A stretch of DNA of 64,000 nucleotides from Sodiomyces alkalinus F11 (taxonomy: Eukaryota > Ascomycota > Sordariomycetes > Glomerellales > Plectosphaerellaceae). A program made the translations under genes and the position numbers. The notes below the pieces were generated by a model. That model searched no databases. It was given only the letters and a program-made list of their open reading frames with translations, and was not told the origin of the DNA. The stretch is taken from contig NW_021167089.1 in the NCBI RefSeq assembly GCF_003711515.1, forward strand, positions 317,296 through 381,295, given 5' to 3'. Shown in pieces: positions 54,017 to 64,000 of the stretch (its first letter is position 1; each line of letters starts with the position of its first letter).

Positions 54017-57000
54017 AAGCAGCGTAGGGATGCGAGAGGGCAGTGTGATAGTCCAAGTCAAGCATCTTTCCGCAGTCTTCAGTATATGGATGAATGTCAG
54101 CATGCACAAAGGAAGGCCCCATGTTGAACCCCCTGGAAGCAGTCTAGAGGGTAACTCAGGCGACAAGAACCGATAAGGAGTCGGGCAGTCCTGTGTATAT
54201 TCGATATTCGTACTTCGACACCCACTCCGAGACGAGTTATGTACGATACGTGTTTCGTAATTACGACGTACAGATGCCACCTTGAATTCTCCTCAATTCT
54301 CTGAACGGAATTACTAATTGGGCATATTTCTCAGGCATTCGATATCGTCTTGGAGAAGTCGGTGAGCTGACCTTGCGTCTGTTCGTTTCGCCGAGACGCG
54401 GCTCTGAGATTCGCCCGGGGTGGGTCGCAGTGATGCGACGTGACTGTATGTACAACGTACGAAGTAATTTATAGTGCACGTCCTCTGTCTCTTCTTCCTG
54501 CATGCCGCGGGAGTCATGGGTGTATATACGGAGCATGTACGTTGTACGTTGTACGTTGTATATTGATTGGCGCATATTCGTCCCCAGAAGCGAGGCCCTT
54601 GAAACCGCCTAGAGTATCTACCGACTACCGCGCCAACTGCATGCCGTCCTGTGTACAATGTACGGGAGTAGAACACCTAATTTCGACCGACCCCATATGT
54701 ACAGCGTAGCCGAAATCCGATGTGAAGACTTTGCTTACCTATTCCCGACAAATGACGGTACGTTGTATGTACATCTTCTTCTTCTTTTGCTGGTGGTCGA
54801 ACTCGACATGATTCCTAGCCGTACACTCTACCCCTTACTTTCGACCTTCGTATGTACAAAGCTCGTCGATTTCGATCAGGATCCGTTCCTTGTTGTACGC
54901 ATACGGGATTCAAGGTCTCCATTCCGTCTTCAAACAAAACATCTGGGTAGTGATCGTCCGTCTCGGTCCCCAGTTCGCACTCCCGTCTGGACGGACCACC
55001 CTTGCCGAGGTTGCGCCCAGTCTCACTTATCATGGTTGTCCTTGCGCCGGTGGAGCTTCATCCCTGACTATCGCGTCAACCCTCGAGCACGAGCTCGAGG
55101 GCATCCGTACAAAGGCGGAATAGCGTTATGCAGTTGTGTACAGACGGAGGGGGGTGGCCATATGCGTATCCTGGTTTGAATTCGGAGAGTTCCGATACCA
55201 GGTACCTTAGACAAGTTCTCCACTTGTGGGCCAGAACAGAACAAGACGGGAACTTTTGGCACTTCCCTCGTACCTACGTACAACGTATGTACAACGCATA
55301 TGTACTGCCCTAAGGCAGGTACCTACCTTACCTACCTATGTGTACCTTACCTAGGTAGGTACCTACGACAAAAGTACGGAGTACTTATGTAGTGGACGCA
55401 GTAAATATTGGCCGGGAATTCACTATAACTCCCGGCGCCCCCAAACAAACCGATTCAAGAACTCGTCTTTTGCTGACCATTCGAGGAAATTAGGTATCAT
55501 AACTGGCGACTCTGAAAATATTGAATGCCATGGTTCCTTCAGATGACGATAGCCAACTTCATATCTTGGAAAGACAAGGAAGAGCCGATATGACTGATGC
55601 GTGTGGTGGGTGGGGGAGCGGGGTGCTAGAGTGGCGTCCGGAAAGAAGCTAAGCGACCCGTTGGGCGACGGATGGACTGTGTACTTTGTAGTGTACATAA
55701 CTACCTTACCTTGCGGTACAAGGCTTGGGCCAAGGAGATGGTTGGCCGATATTCTTTGCTGATCACCGGTTGAGAGTTGGAACGAAGCTAGCCGGTTTCG
55801 GTCACAAAGGAAGTTCTCACTCCTCTCTCTCTCTCTAGGTAGACGGGGCGGGACGGCCCCGGGAAAAGTGCTGGACGAGGTATCCAGCATTGAGTTGAGA
55901 CAGCCCTGGTGCCTTTTTACAGACTTATAATCGAGCATCGAGAAAACGACGGCAGATGGCTGTGGGGAGATACAAGGGAGCCATGCCCCAACCATTCGTG
56001 ACTCTCGATCAAGTCAACGTGAACGAGAAGGCTGAACCAAGCGACTGGGTGGATAAGTCGCTGGGGTCTGGCGGCCAAGCTGGACATGGTTTTACAAGGG
56101 ACAATAGCAAGGCTGCCTTGAATGCCCCTTGTTTGCGTGCCGTGTGGATGGTGCGGCACCAGTGATCCACTGCCATGGTAATTAAAGAGGGTGGACATCA
56201 AGAGAGCCGTCATCAGCCATGAACACCATGGCAGTATACGGTATGTACTAACACCCTTGATGTTAATGGGTCGTTGGTCTCTGTTTGCGCGTTGTTATTC
56301 AACGGAGTCAATGACGTGGTTACAACCCCAACTCGGTTGACAGATGGTGTGAAGCTTGAGTCCACCTCAGTTATGCACAGATATGTACCGCGCTTTATCC
56401 ATACCTTATACCATCGGTTCGCCTTAGCTTATGCCGATAGACGTGACATGGCTGACCTACCTTATGTATTTACCTTATTCTTTGCGCGAAGTATGTAGGT
56501 ACCTTAGCTAAGGTATCCAAGGTACAACGTAAAACGTCCATGGAGATTTTCGACGCGTCTGATACCGGCGATATGCCCTTCGCTCCGGGATCAGGAGCTT
56601 CTCCGCACGCTGATCTCACGGAACCCTGGTAGAACGGACCGTCCAGACGGACCAATTGATCTGTCGAAATTCCGGATGAAAAACCCAGGGTGTCACGCGT
56701 AAACCCAAAACAAGCACGAGAAAACGAGTACGTTTTAAACAAAGCACAGAGGCACAGGGAAACCGCGTACCCCTGCCGATAAAAAAAAGGACAAAAAGAA
56801 GTGGGGATTTGTATGGAAACTTGGACCCATTTACTCAGTCAATACCTATTATTATGAAGCTACCGCCATTGTGGCTTCGTCTCAACCCGCTTTCTCCTAC
56901 CCTGCGCGGTGCGGGGAAGTCAGGCCTAGTGCCGAAGCACTTGAACCGACAACCCCCTTCTCTAATGATCCTGTCTCCCGAGTTCGACTTCGTACTCATT

Positions 57001-57847
57001 GTTGCCGTGCCCCTGCGAGAATGATTGAGTTGCGAACCGCCCTATAACAGGATGGAGTAGAACTGTACATACTACTCCGTATGATCGATGGACAATCAGG
57101 AAGATGCACAGAGACTTGTGCACATGATATTCACATGTTTTCCCCCACCCTCGTTTCATATGTACTCCGTCGTGTTGTACAACGTAAGTACGGAGTATTA
57201 TATATTTTCTATTATACAACGTACCTAGAAGAAATAGGCTAAGCCGAAAGACGATATCGATGTGACGATATAAAGAGAGAATCAGGTCGTGGTTTACCTA
57301 AAAATAGAGCAAGTGGGCGGGAGCATCGATATCGGACGATATAAATGCTACCCCGTAATTTACGTAAGGTAGGTATATATACAAGCCGAGAAAGGGCAAT
57401 AATATGGTACCTAAGGTACTTCGCGGACAAAAAATTCATCGCCGGCTGTTGGGGCCCTCTCCAGGGTAAGGTACCTAGTAAATTCATGATTACGGCAAAG
57501 TTCGACAGCGAGAGAAGCGCACGAAGGTACCGGCAGTACTTCGTATACCGTTTACCTAGGTAGGTAGGTAGGCGCGGGCCCTCCAAGGTACAAGGCACGA
57601 CGTCAGGACCATGCCTGTCTGAATCGTCTTTTTCCGGTCGCGGATAGGTTTCGCTCTATAACCAAAATACCACCAGATATTACATACATATGAATATTCG
57701 TCAGCAAAGTCCGAAGGTAAGCCTTGTATCGTTAGGCCTTTCCCTCGCGGCGGAGATAATGTGCTGCTGTGTATCGTTATAATAAAAGCACGGGCCTGAA
57801 ATTATAGATACCTGCCTAAGAGGACATGCAATCTCACCTGCAGCAAA

Positions 57848-57883
<36 letters not shown>

Positions 57884-60800
57884 ATTGCCAGGTGCATCCG
57901 GCGCCTTTCTGTGGTAAAATAAATAAGGGGATAAGATATAGAGCGCGGATCCTTCTCTATTTGGCAGTCTGATACGCAGCACGTACTCATATAGGTACCA
58001 TCATTACAACGTACACACATTACCAATCTGGCATGGAACCGAGAAGAGATGAGTGAAAAATATATTCCTCGCGGCTTCCTCCGTCGCTTCTTAGCAAATA
58101 AAGCGGCGTGCGTATCTGAAGAAGGACAAGACGCTCCGTAGCAGAGCTTAATTCGCGACCTAAATACCACTCACAAACTCTTACTCGTATACACTAACTC
58201 TTGCCTCGCACTCCTGTATTAAGACCCTCTTATACAGCCCCTATCTTACGCTTATATTAACTATACTACGTCGCCGAGTGTTACGATATCTGTTCTGTTA
58301 CTTCTAGTATTCAGAGCGGTCGCGTTGTATTTATAGAATAACCGTTCTACCCAGTATTTAGTTCACGACAGATATAGGTGTCCGAAAACGAGAATAAATA
58401 GTATATCTGAAGAACGGATAACGCTTCCTTTTTTTTATCTTATAACCCTAGGATATTACTGCAGGGATTTCCGGGCAATAAAACAAGCGGCCTTCGTGTC
58501 CGAGGTAGGGTACGTTGTAGGTATACAAGGACATAGATACATATACAACGTAGTACCTAAGGTGGGTCCCTACCTACCTTAGGTAAGGTAGGCGAGAGGA
58601 GCCTAACCCTGGTCCCCCAGGCACCGTCTTCTCCATCTCTCCACACCATCTCCACTGACCCAACGGTCGTCTTATCCTTGTCACTCGCTCACATCCCGCA
58701 TCGCATCGCATCGCATCGCATCGCTTATACCGCTGAGCATACGACGTACAACGTACAGCATACCTTGTAGCTTACAACTCTACGATAGTCTATGGTTTGT
58801 AAAGCAGGCCCCTGCTTTATTATACAATGACGAAGAGGTTAGTAAGGTGGAATTAGGGATTTAGCACTTAATGTAATGTAACTTAGGGTCTAGGGGTTAT
58901 CAAACCCCTCGGAGATATATACAACGTACCTTAAGGCACCTACCTTGGCTAAAATAATGCGGAGTTACGAATATACGCAATTCGGGCTAGTGACGAAGTA
59001 CGTCAGAACTGAGCTGGGACAGAGAAATTCGCCTTCCCAAAAAAGCCGTTTGAGAGAATAATAACAAGGTACACGGAAGTACTTGGTTTTCCGTCCTGGA
59101 CCTTCGACGATATTGCACAAAGTGGGCACCTGCTAAGGTCCTGTTGTAAACCGCTTAAACGAGTACCTATGTATTACCTAAAGTTATAAAGGACGCAGGC
59201 TCAGGCATTGCTGACACTCTTTGGACCTTTTTGCACCCTCTGTGTAAACATTTGAACTTTTCATGGTCACACAAAGAGGGCGCTGTGAACTGAAATACCT
59301 GGGGCTCACTGATCCCCCCTCCCTGAACACTGACCGGGGGAGCACGTGTCATCCTGCCAGGACGTGTCCATCGCAGCTTCCCCGCCTAAGCCATCATAAA
59401 CAACCATACATAAGGCATCTAGCTTGAATTCGTACCCTTTTAAAGGTTTCTAACCTCGCGCATAAGATGGAGTTGATTCTCCTGACTCGGCCAACCATTG
59501 CCTTATTTTACTGGCAATCAATTGTGTTACAGTAGGGAATACCGAGCTGTTTCCCTAGTTGGCCAGTTATCTCGGTTTGCGTGTGTGTTACTGTTGACTG
59601 TCATTTTCATGCCCTATCCCGTCCCAGTGGGCTTAGGGATCGCCTTTTTCTTTGCGTAAAGTACCTTAACATATGCACCTAGCTATAAGGAAGGCAGCGA
59701 AAGGCCGAAGAAGATGACCCGGGCATCAGCATAACCTTACCTACTGGTATTCTCGAGTCTCAGCGGAGAAAGGCTTTCCGCCTCCAACACGCACCCCAAT
59801 TCCCAGCACAAAGTGACACTCCCCCGGCCCGGCGTTCTGGTCCTATTGATTGACTTGGTGTCCCGCGAGATCGTTGTACATGCTTCGTACATATGGTCAT
59901 GATGCGGAGCCCCTGCGTGTCTTTCTTTAGCCCGAGGTATCGCTCAACGTATTGGGTCCAATCAGGTCAAACCTCCCTCTCGTCACTCTGGTCTTTGCGG
60001 CTGCGTTTTTCTCGTTAGCTCGCGTCTTCATTCGACACGTGCAACGCATGCATCTCTTAATCGAGTCGTGCGTCTCGAAACCACTTTACGACATTTTCTG
60101 GACGCACGCACTGCCTGGTCCTACAGTAGTTGTTCATGGAATTACCAAATCAACCTTCTCAACAGCCGACGCGTTCCTCAGTCCGTGAACCCCGGATGGT
60201 TCCCCTAGTCCTCACCCTAGTCTATATGGAGGTAGGTACATACGTACGGTTGAGCAAGGTACGAAGAGCCAAGGGTGTTCCCGCTCGACGGATCGAGCTC
60301 CGGGCTACTACGAATACTTCGTACAGCTGGGCCGCCTGAGCGTCTTATCCTTGACAGCCAACAGTGTCAATTTTCTCCTCAGTGCAACGGACACTGACCG
60401 GGCTTTTATGAAGCGCGTCTCTGGTTAGGAAATTTCTGCGCAGCTCACTCTCTCCGCCCGTCGCTTCTCTCGAATTGTTATCCCCATCTTTATCCAGTTG
60501 CGGTTAGTACCTTAGGTATCTTTCGGTCGTGGATACCTTTCTGCACATACCTACCCGGGTTTGGCTGGTTATAGGTCAGAGCTCGATGGACTGGTCAGAT
60601 GTCCGAAGTCTTAGAACATTATGTTGACAGCGATATCTCTGTCCTGGCTCTGGTCAGTGCAAAATTCTCTGTTCGAGCTCTGACCTATACCCACCCCTAC
60701 CCGGGTAGGTACATAGGAGTAGAGTATGTACAGTACCTTACTCAGTAAGGTAAGGTACCTTTGGTCAGGATACAGATACGTACAACGTACAAGTATCGAT

Positions 60801-63800
60801 GAATATTCAAGAAACCCCCACTCGACAATTGAAGGCTTTACCAGGCTCCAATTATTAACGGGTGTTGAGCCGATGTGCGGGCATCATCCTTTGGTAATTC
60901 CTTCCCCTTTTCGATATATTCGTACCCCCTTCTCATCAATAACTCCGTCCATCCTTGATAAATGCGCGAGGCCCCTGTTTGACTGCTTGGCCCTTAGTAC
61001 AAACGTGTTGAATCTTCCCGCTCCTTCTCATCTTCCTTTCGTCTGATCATTCCCCTTGGGCTTCCCTTTAGCACCCTGTAAATACAACTCGGGTACCACA
61101 TCTAGTTGCAGACCGAGCGTCTTTTCTGGGGGAGATTTTTTCTTCTTTTTCTTTTTTCTTTTTCCCTTTGAGTATCCATTCTTCCCCAACCTTGTCAGTT
61201 TTAGACTCCCAAGCCCGTGCAAAGCATCATTCCTGCCTGCTTCGGTCCGAGAAACGCCATTCGCCTCAAGCTCTGCCTCACCATAGGATACCCTTGCATA
61301 CACACACCCACCCCTACACCCTTAGCTTTTCTGCCGCATCCGCCAAACAGACATACATACATAGGGCTGGTGTATCTGGTAGTACATGCCCTCCCTGCTT
61401 CTGTTTGGTCGTGTAGCGACCTACCTCTTAGTTCCTTCCATTGACTAATTAGATTATAGCGCATTCTCCAGCTCGTCGCGACACGGCTACACAGCGCAAG
61501 CAAGCCTGGTGCTCTTCGATTATCTAACTTGAGACCTGTCAAGCCCAAAGCATTACAACTGCTTTCCGTGACGAACGTACATACCGGAGCAAGAGTGACG
61601 AGAACTGCGAACTCGGACGAAGGTCGCATTACGACAGCATCGCATCCTGTTTGATTTTTCCCTCGCCAGGGGCTAGCGCAGAGGCGATAGTCGCCCTATT
61701 CACGCGTGTGTTGGCCATCCGAATCTCAGTAGAGACCGAGGACGCCTCTGAGAGAAAGGGCAGTCGCGCTCGAGGAGCTGTCTCAGTTGGGACATCGGAC
61801 ACTACCAAAGGGTAAATAAAGTGCGTTCGGATCTTCAACAAGGTAAGTGCAGCGTTTCTTCGCAACACATCAGGGGATCGATCTTTGCTTTTTTTTGCTT
61901 CATCATTACGTCTCGCCTTCACCATATATGCACTTCCCTTGTCGAGCGTCTTCCTGATCAGCTCTACTGCTACGTCAAAGGAATCTCGAACCGTGCTGGG
62001 CATGGTTGGGAGTCTCTGGCGAATATCGAAGCAAGGGATTATATTACAGACAATCGAGGCTAATCAGCTACTTCCATCAACAGGTTAAGAGTCGACAGGG
62101 ATCCAACACAACATATGACAGTGGCAGCAACCATGGCCCAAAATCGCCCGACATTAGGCCAGTTCGTCAAGCCGGACCCCGGCGTCGGTGACACAGTACG
62201 TTTGTATTCGTTTCTTTGATGTCCGCATATCTCAGTCGAACTTCTCTTCCTACTTTGATATTTGATTTATTTCGTCTGTTTTTGTTTTGTTTGATTTTGG
62301 ACGATTCTCCCTAGGGTAACCGGCTTTGTTACATGCTTTTACGCTCCCCTTGACTCTGTTCACCCTTTTCTACCTTTTCTTCTCACCGAGTCGAGTGTCC
62401 GTCGAACTCTTTCGACGGACACTCGCGACGCGGGGCCTGAGGATTCAGACGCGCCAAAGAACTTCGATTCGCGAGTTCCAGAAGGCCTATGGACAGGCTC
62501 GTTGCAAGCTTGTCGTCGCACAGGTTTAGGGCCTCGTGAGATTGCCAGGGTGGTCCTGTCTCTCAAAAGAGCGACCGGGGGCCAGCATAATCCCTTGTGC
62601 CGCCTTGTGGTGTGGGTCCGTTCCATCATGTACCCGTACCATGGACACGCCAAATGGCGCCCCCCACACCTTGCCCTTTCCTCTCCCCTTGCCCCTCTTG
62701 CCCCCCTTGCCCCTGAGCTGTCGAGCTGCGAGCCGACCATTCCCCAAGTTATCAAGTTTGGGGATGACAAGGTCGATCGCATGGGTGCACATGTCAGCCA
62801 CGACGGATATCGACAAGGTGGTTGCTACTGCCGCTGCGACAAGCGTCTTTAATCCCGTACCGTACCTGCGTGTCGCGGTCGCCATGTGTCAAGCGAGCAT
62901 GGTACGGCGTCAAAACATAAGATGGTGGGATGCGCCAACGGGTGGCACAAACGGGTCAGCGACTTGAAGAAGGCCTGGCCTCAAGTGCGTTGCGGTCCAG
63001 TCCAGTTGAATTCAGGTAGTGGACCTGACCGTGCCTCAAACATGGTTGACTTTTCGAGGTCGCCATGCAAAGCACAGCACAGCATAGCACAGCACAGTAA
63101 TGCAATGCATAAGGCTCTAGCAGAGCTGGCTGCTTGCCAAAAGCTGTCGCACTTTGAAGCAAAAAGGGCAATATCCATCAGTTCCAGCACATGCGGCATA
63201 TCCGGTTCCTCGGTGGTGGAGTTGTTGCTGACAGAGCTTCTCCAATCAAACGTGGTTTTGCACTATGGGGACTGGGAAGACCCCTGTCGGGAAACATGGC
63301 TTGTGGCTTGCACAAGACACACAACGCGCTCCAAAGCACCACCACTCTCTCTTCCTTGTTTGACCCTGTGCTTGACAAGCTCTCCCAATTCCCCCGTCTT
63401 GTCACCTTTTTCCGTTCTGGGTTTTCTTGTTGTTCTTCTCGAGAAAACGCCAGGGAAAACGGACCTTCCCAGAGCAGAATACCTGAGCGCGTCTCTCCCA
63501 GGCACCGGGCATTGGTACAATGTACCGACCGAGCGGATGAGGCGGGCGGGCAAGCTCGAAGCCGATCGAGGTCAAATTCCCAAAAACCAAAAGCTGGGGG
63601 CGCGCAAGGACAAGCTTAATTCCAGGACACCACCTTTTCTTGTCACTTCCGTCTTCCTTCGCCTTCGCTTCGGATCTCTTTTGTGTCTGCCCTCCGCTCG
63701 AGAGTCCAAGCGGACCTGTCGATGTACAACGTACATACAACGTAAGGTACTCAACACTACCTTGTGTACAGCGTACTTCGGTTGGGAACTTCCTATCCTC

Positions 63801-64000
63801 CTATCCTTTCACAATCCCGCCCAAATGCCTGGTCTTGACCTCGCATCGCATGGGGGACAGGTCATGCATGCATGCATGGGTGGACACATCTCGAGACGTT
63901 AGCCGGCCAGTATCGCATCCTTCAGACCCAACGGAGACAGGACTAGGTCTCTGGTCTCCAACACCCATAGGCGGTGTGGGCAGTGGAGAACCAATGGAGC
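54017..64000. other. 10-kb gene-poor region with palindromic motif families
   Basis: No gene could be supported. Repeated motifs include GTACAACGTAC and its variants (54450, 54538-54560, 55277, 57177, 57215, 58010, 58548, 58745, 60780, 63722), GGTACCTACCTTACCTA types (55316-55366, 56500-56515, 57540-57572, 58558-58592, 60733-60752), GTACGGAGTA (55375, 57189), a 30-nt T run (57853-57882), a GCATCGCATC run (58698-58725) and an AGCACAGCACAGC run (63073-63098). A reading frame of 338 codons at 62886-63902 is judged spurious. Confidence 0.5.
58140..58450. repeat. Possible RIP-mutated transposon or LTR remnant
   Basis: About 300 bp with a sudden rise in AT and TA dinucleotides and many short direct repeats, unlike the flanks. 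The stretch TGTTACGATATCTGTTCTG near 58279 could begin an old LTR, but no matching end, target duplication or coding remnant was found. Confidence 0.3.

Noticed and set aside
53178..54280. Several long frames spanning the 580-N gap
   Set aside because: Open only because N runs contain no stops.
62132..62350. Possible short spliced gene starting MAQNRPTLGQFVKPDPGVGD
   Set aside because: A plausible first exon ends at GTACGT, but the only following exon in frame gives about 12 residues and a stop; no homology recognised.
62886..63902. Plus-strand open frame of 338 codons
   Set aside because: No domain, low-complexity stretch from an AGCAC repeat, no intron or start context, and overlapping frames on the other strand are equally open.

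Overview
The window reads as a filamentous ascomycete (Pezizomycotina, most likely Sordariomycetes). Evidence: genes are split by short GT-AG introns of about 45-135 bp. Several gene families are typical of these fungi: FunK1 kinases, DUF3435 tyrosine recombinases, DUF3723, 2EXR, NACHT-WD40 NOD-like receptors, LaeA-like methyltransferases and CFEM cell-wall proteins. Duplicated segments show C-to-T decay of the kind left by repeat-induced point mutation (RIP). The species cannot be named from sequence alone. Two runs of N (38796-38840 and 53437-54016) are assembly gaps.

Left part, about 1-32.8 kb, is an accessory compartment. From left to right it holds: the N-terminal part of a FunK1 kinase (minus, runs off the left edge); a LaeA-like methyltransferase broken by one stop; a FunK1 fragment fused to a decayed DUF3435 recombinase; a sirtuin whose N-terminus carries tandem SUMO-interaction-like motifs; an acidic nuclear-type protein; a hypothetical gene with one in-frame stop; a MADS-like relic; an intact seven-exon DUF3435 recombinase of the type that mobilises Starship elements; a pseudokinase; an intact three-exon DUF3723 gene preceded by a nine-copy GACATGTC array; two copies of a 2-kb segment, each with a decayed minus-strand gene and a divergent 2EXR gene, one of which is fused to a second pseudokinase; an APH-type phosphotransferase; a nucleoside-phosphorylase fragment; and a NACHT-WD40 receptor with two frameshifts. 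The last three lie between direct repeats of about 135 bp.

Right part, about 33-64 kb, is a core compartment. It holds housekeeping genes with intact structures: KOG1/Raptor (TORC1), cytosolic aspartyl-tRNA synthetase, a GPI-type CFEM wall protein, the Vms1/ANKZF1 peptidyl-tRNA hydrolase of ribosome quality control, and a small hydrophilic protein. A 12-kb stretch without a recognisable gene follows. Intergenic DNA here is full of short palindromic families (TAAGGTAGGTACCT-type and GTACAACGTAC-type) that are essentially missing from the left part, so the compartment boundary can be placed near 32.9 kb.

Taken together, the left part looks like mobile-element cargo and its debris. It has a candidate captain recombinase, cargo families often reported with Starships (DUF3723, NLR), kinases and pseudokinases, and chromatin-facing genes (SIM-rich sirtuin, LaeA-like methyltransferase). 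Whether it forms one element cannot be decided without the left flank and an empty site in another isolate.
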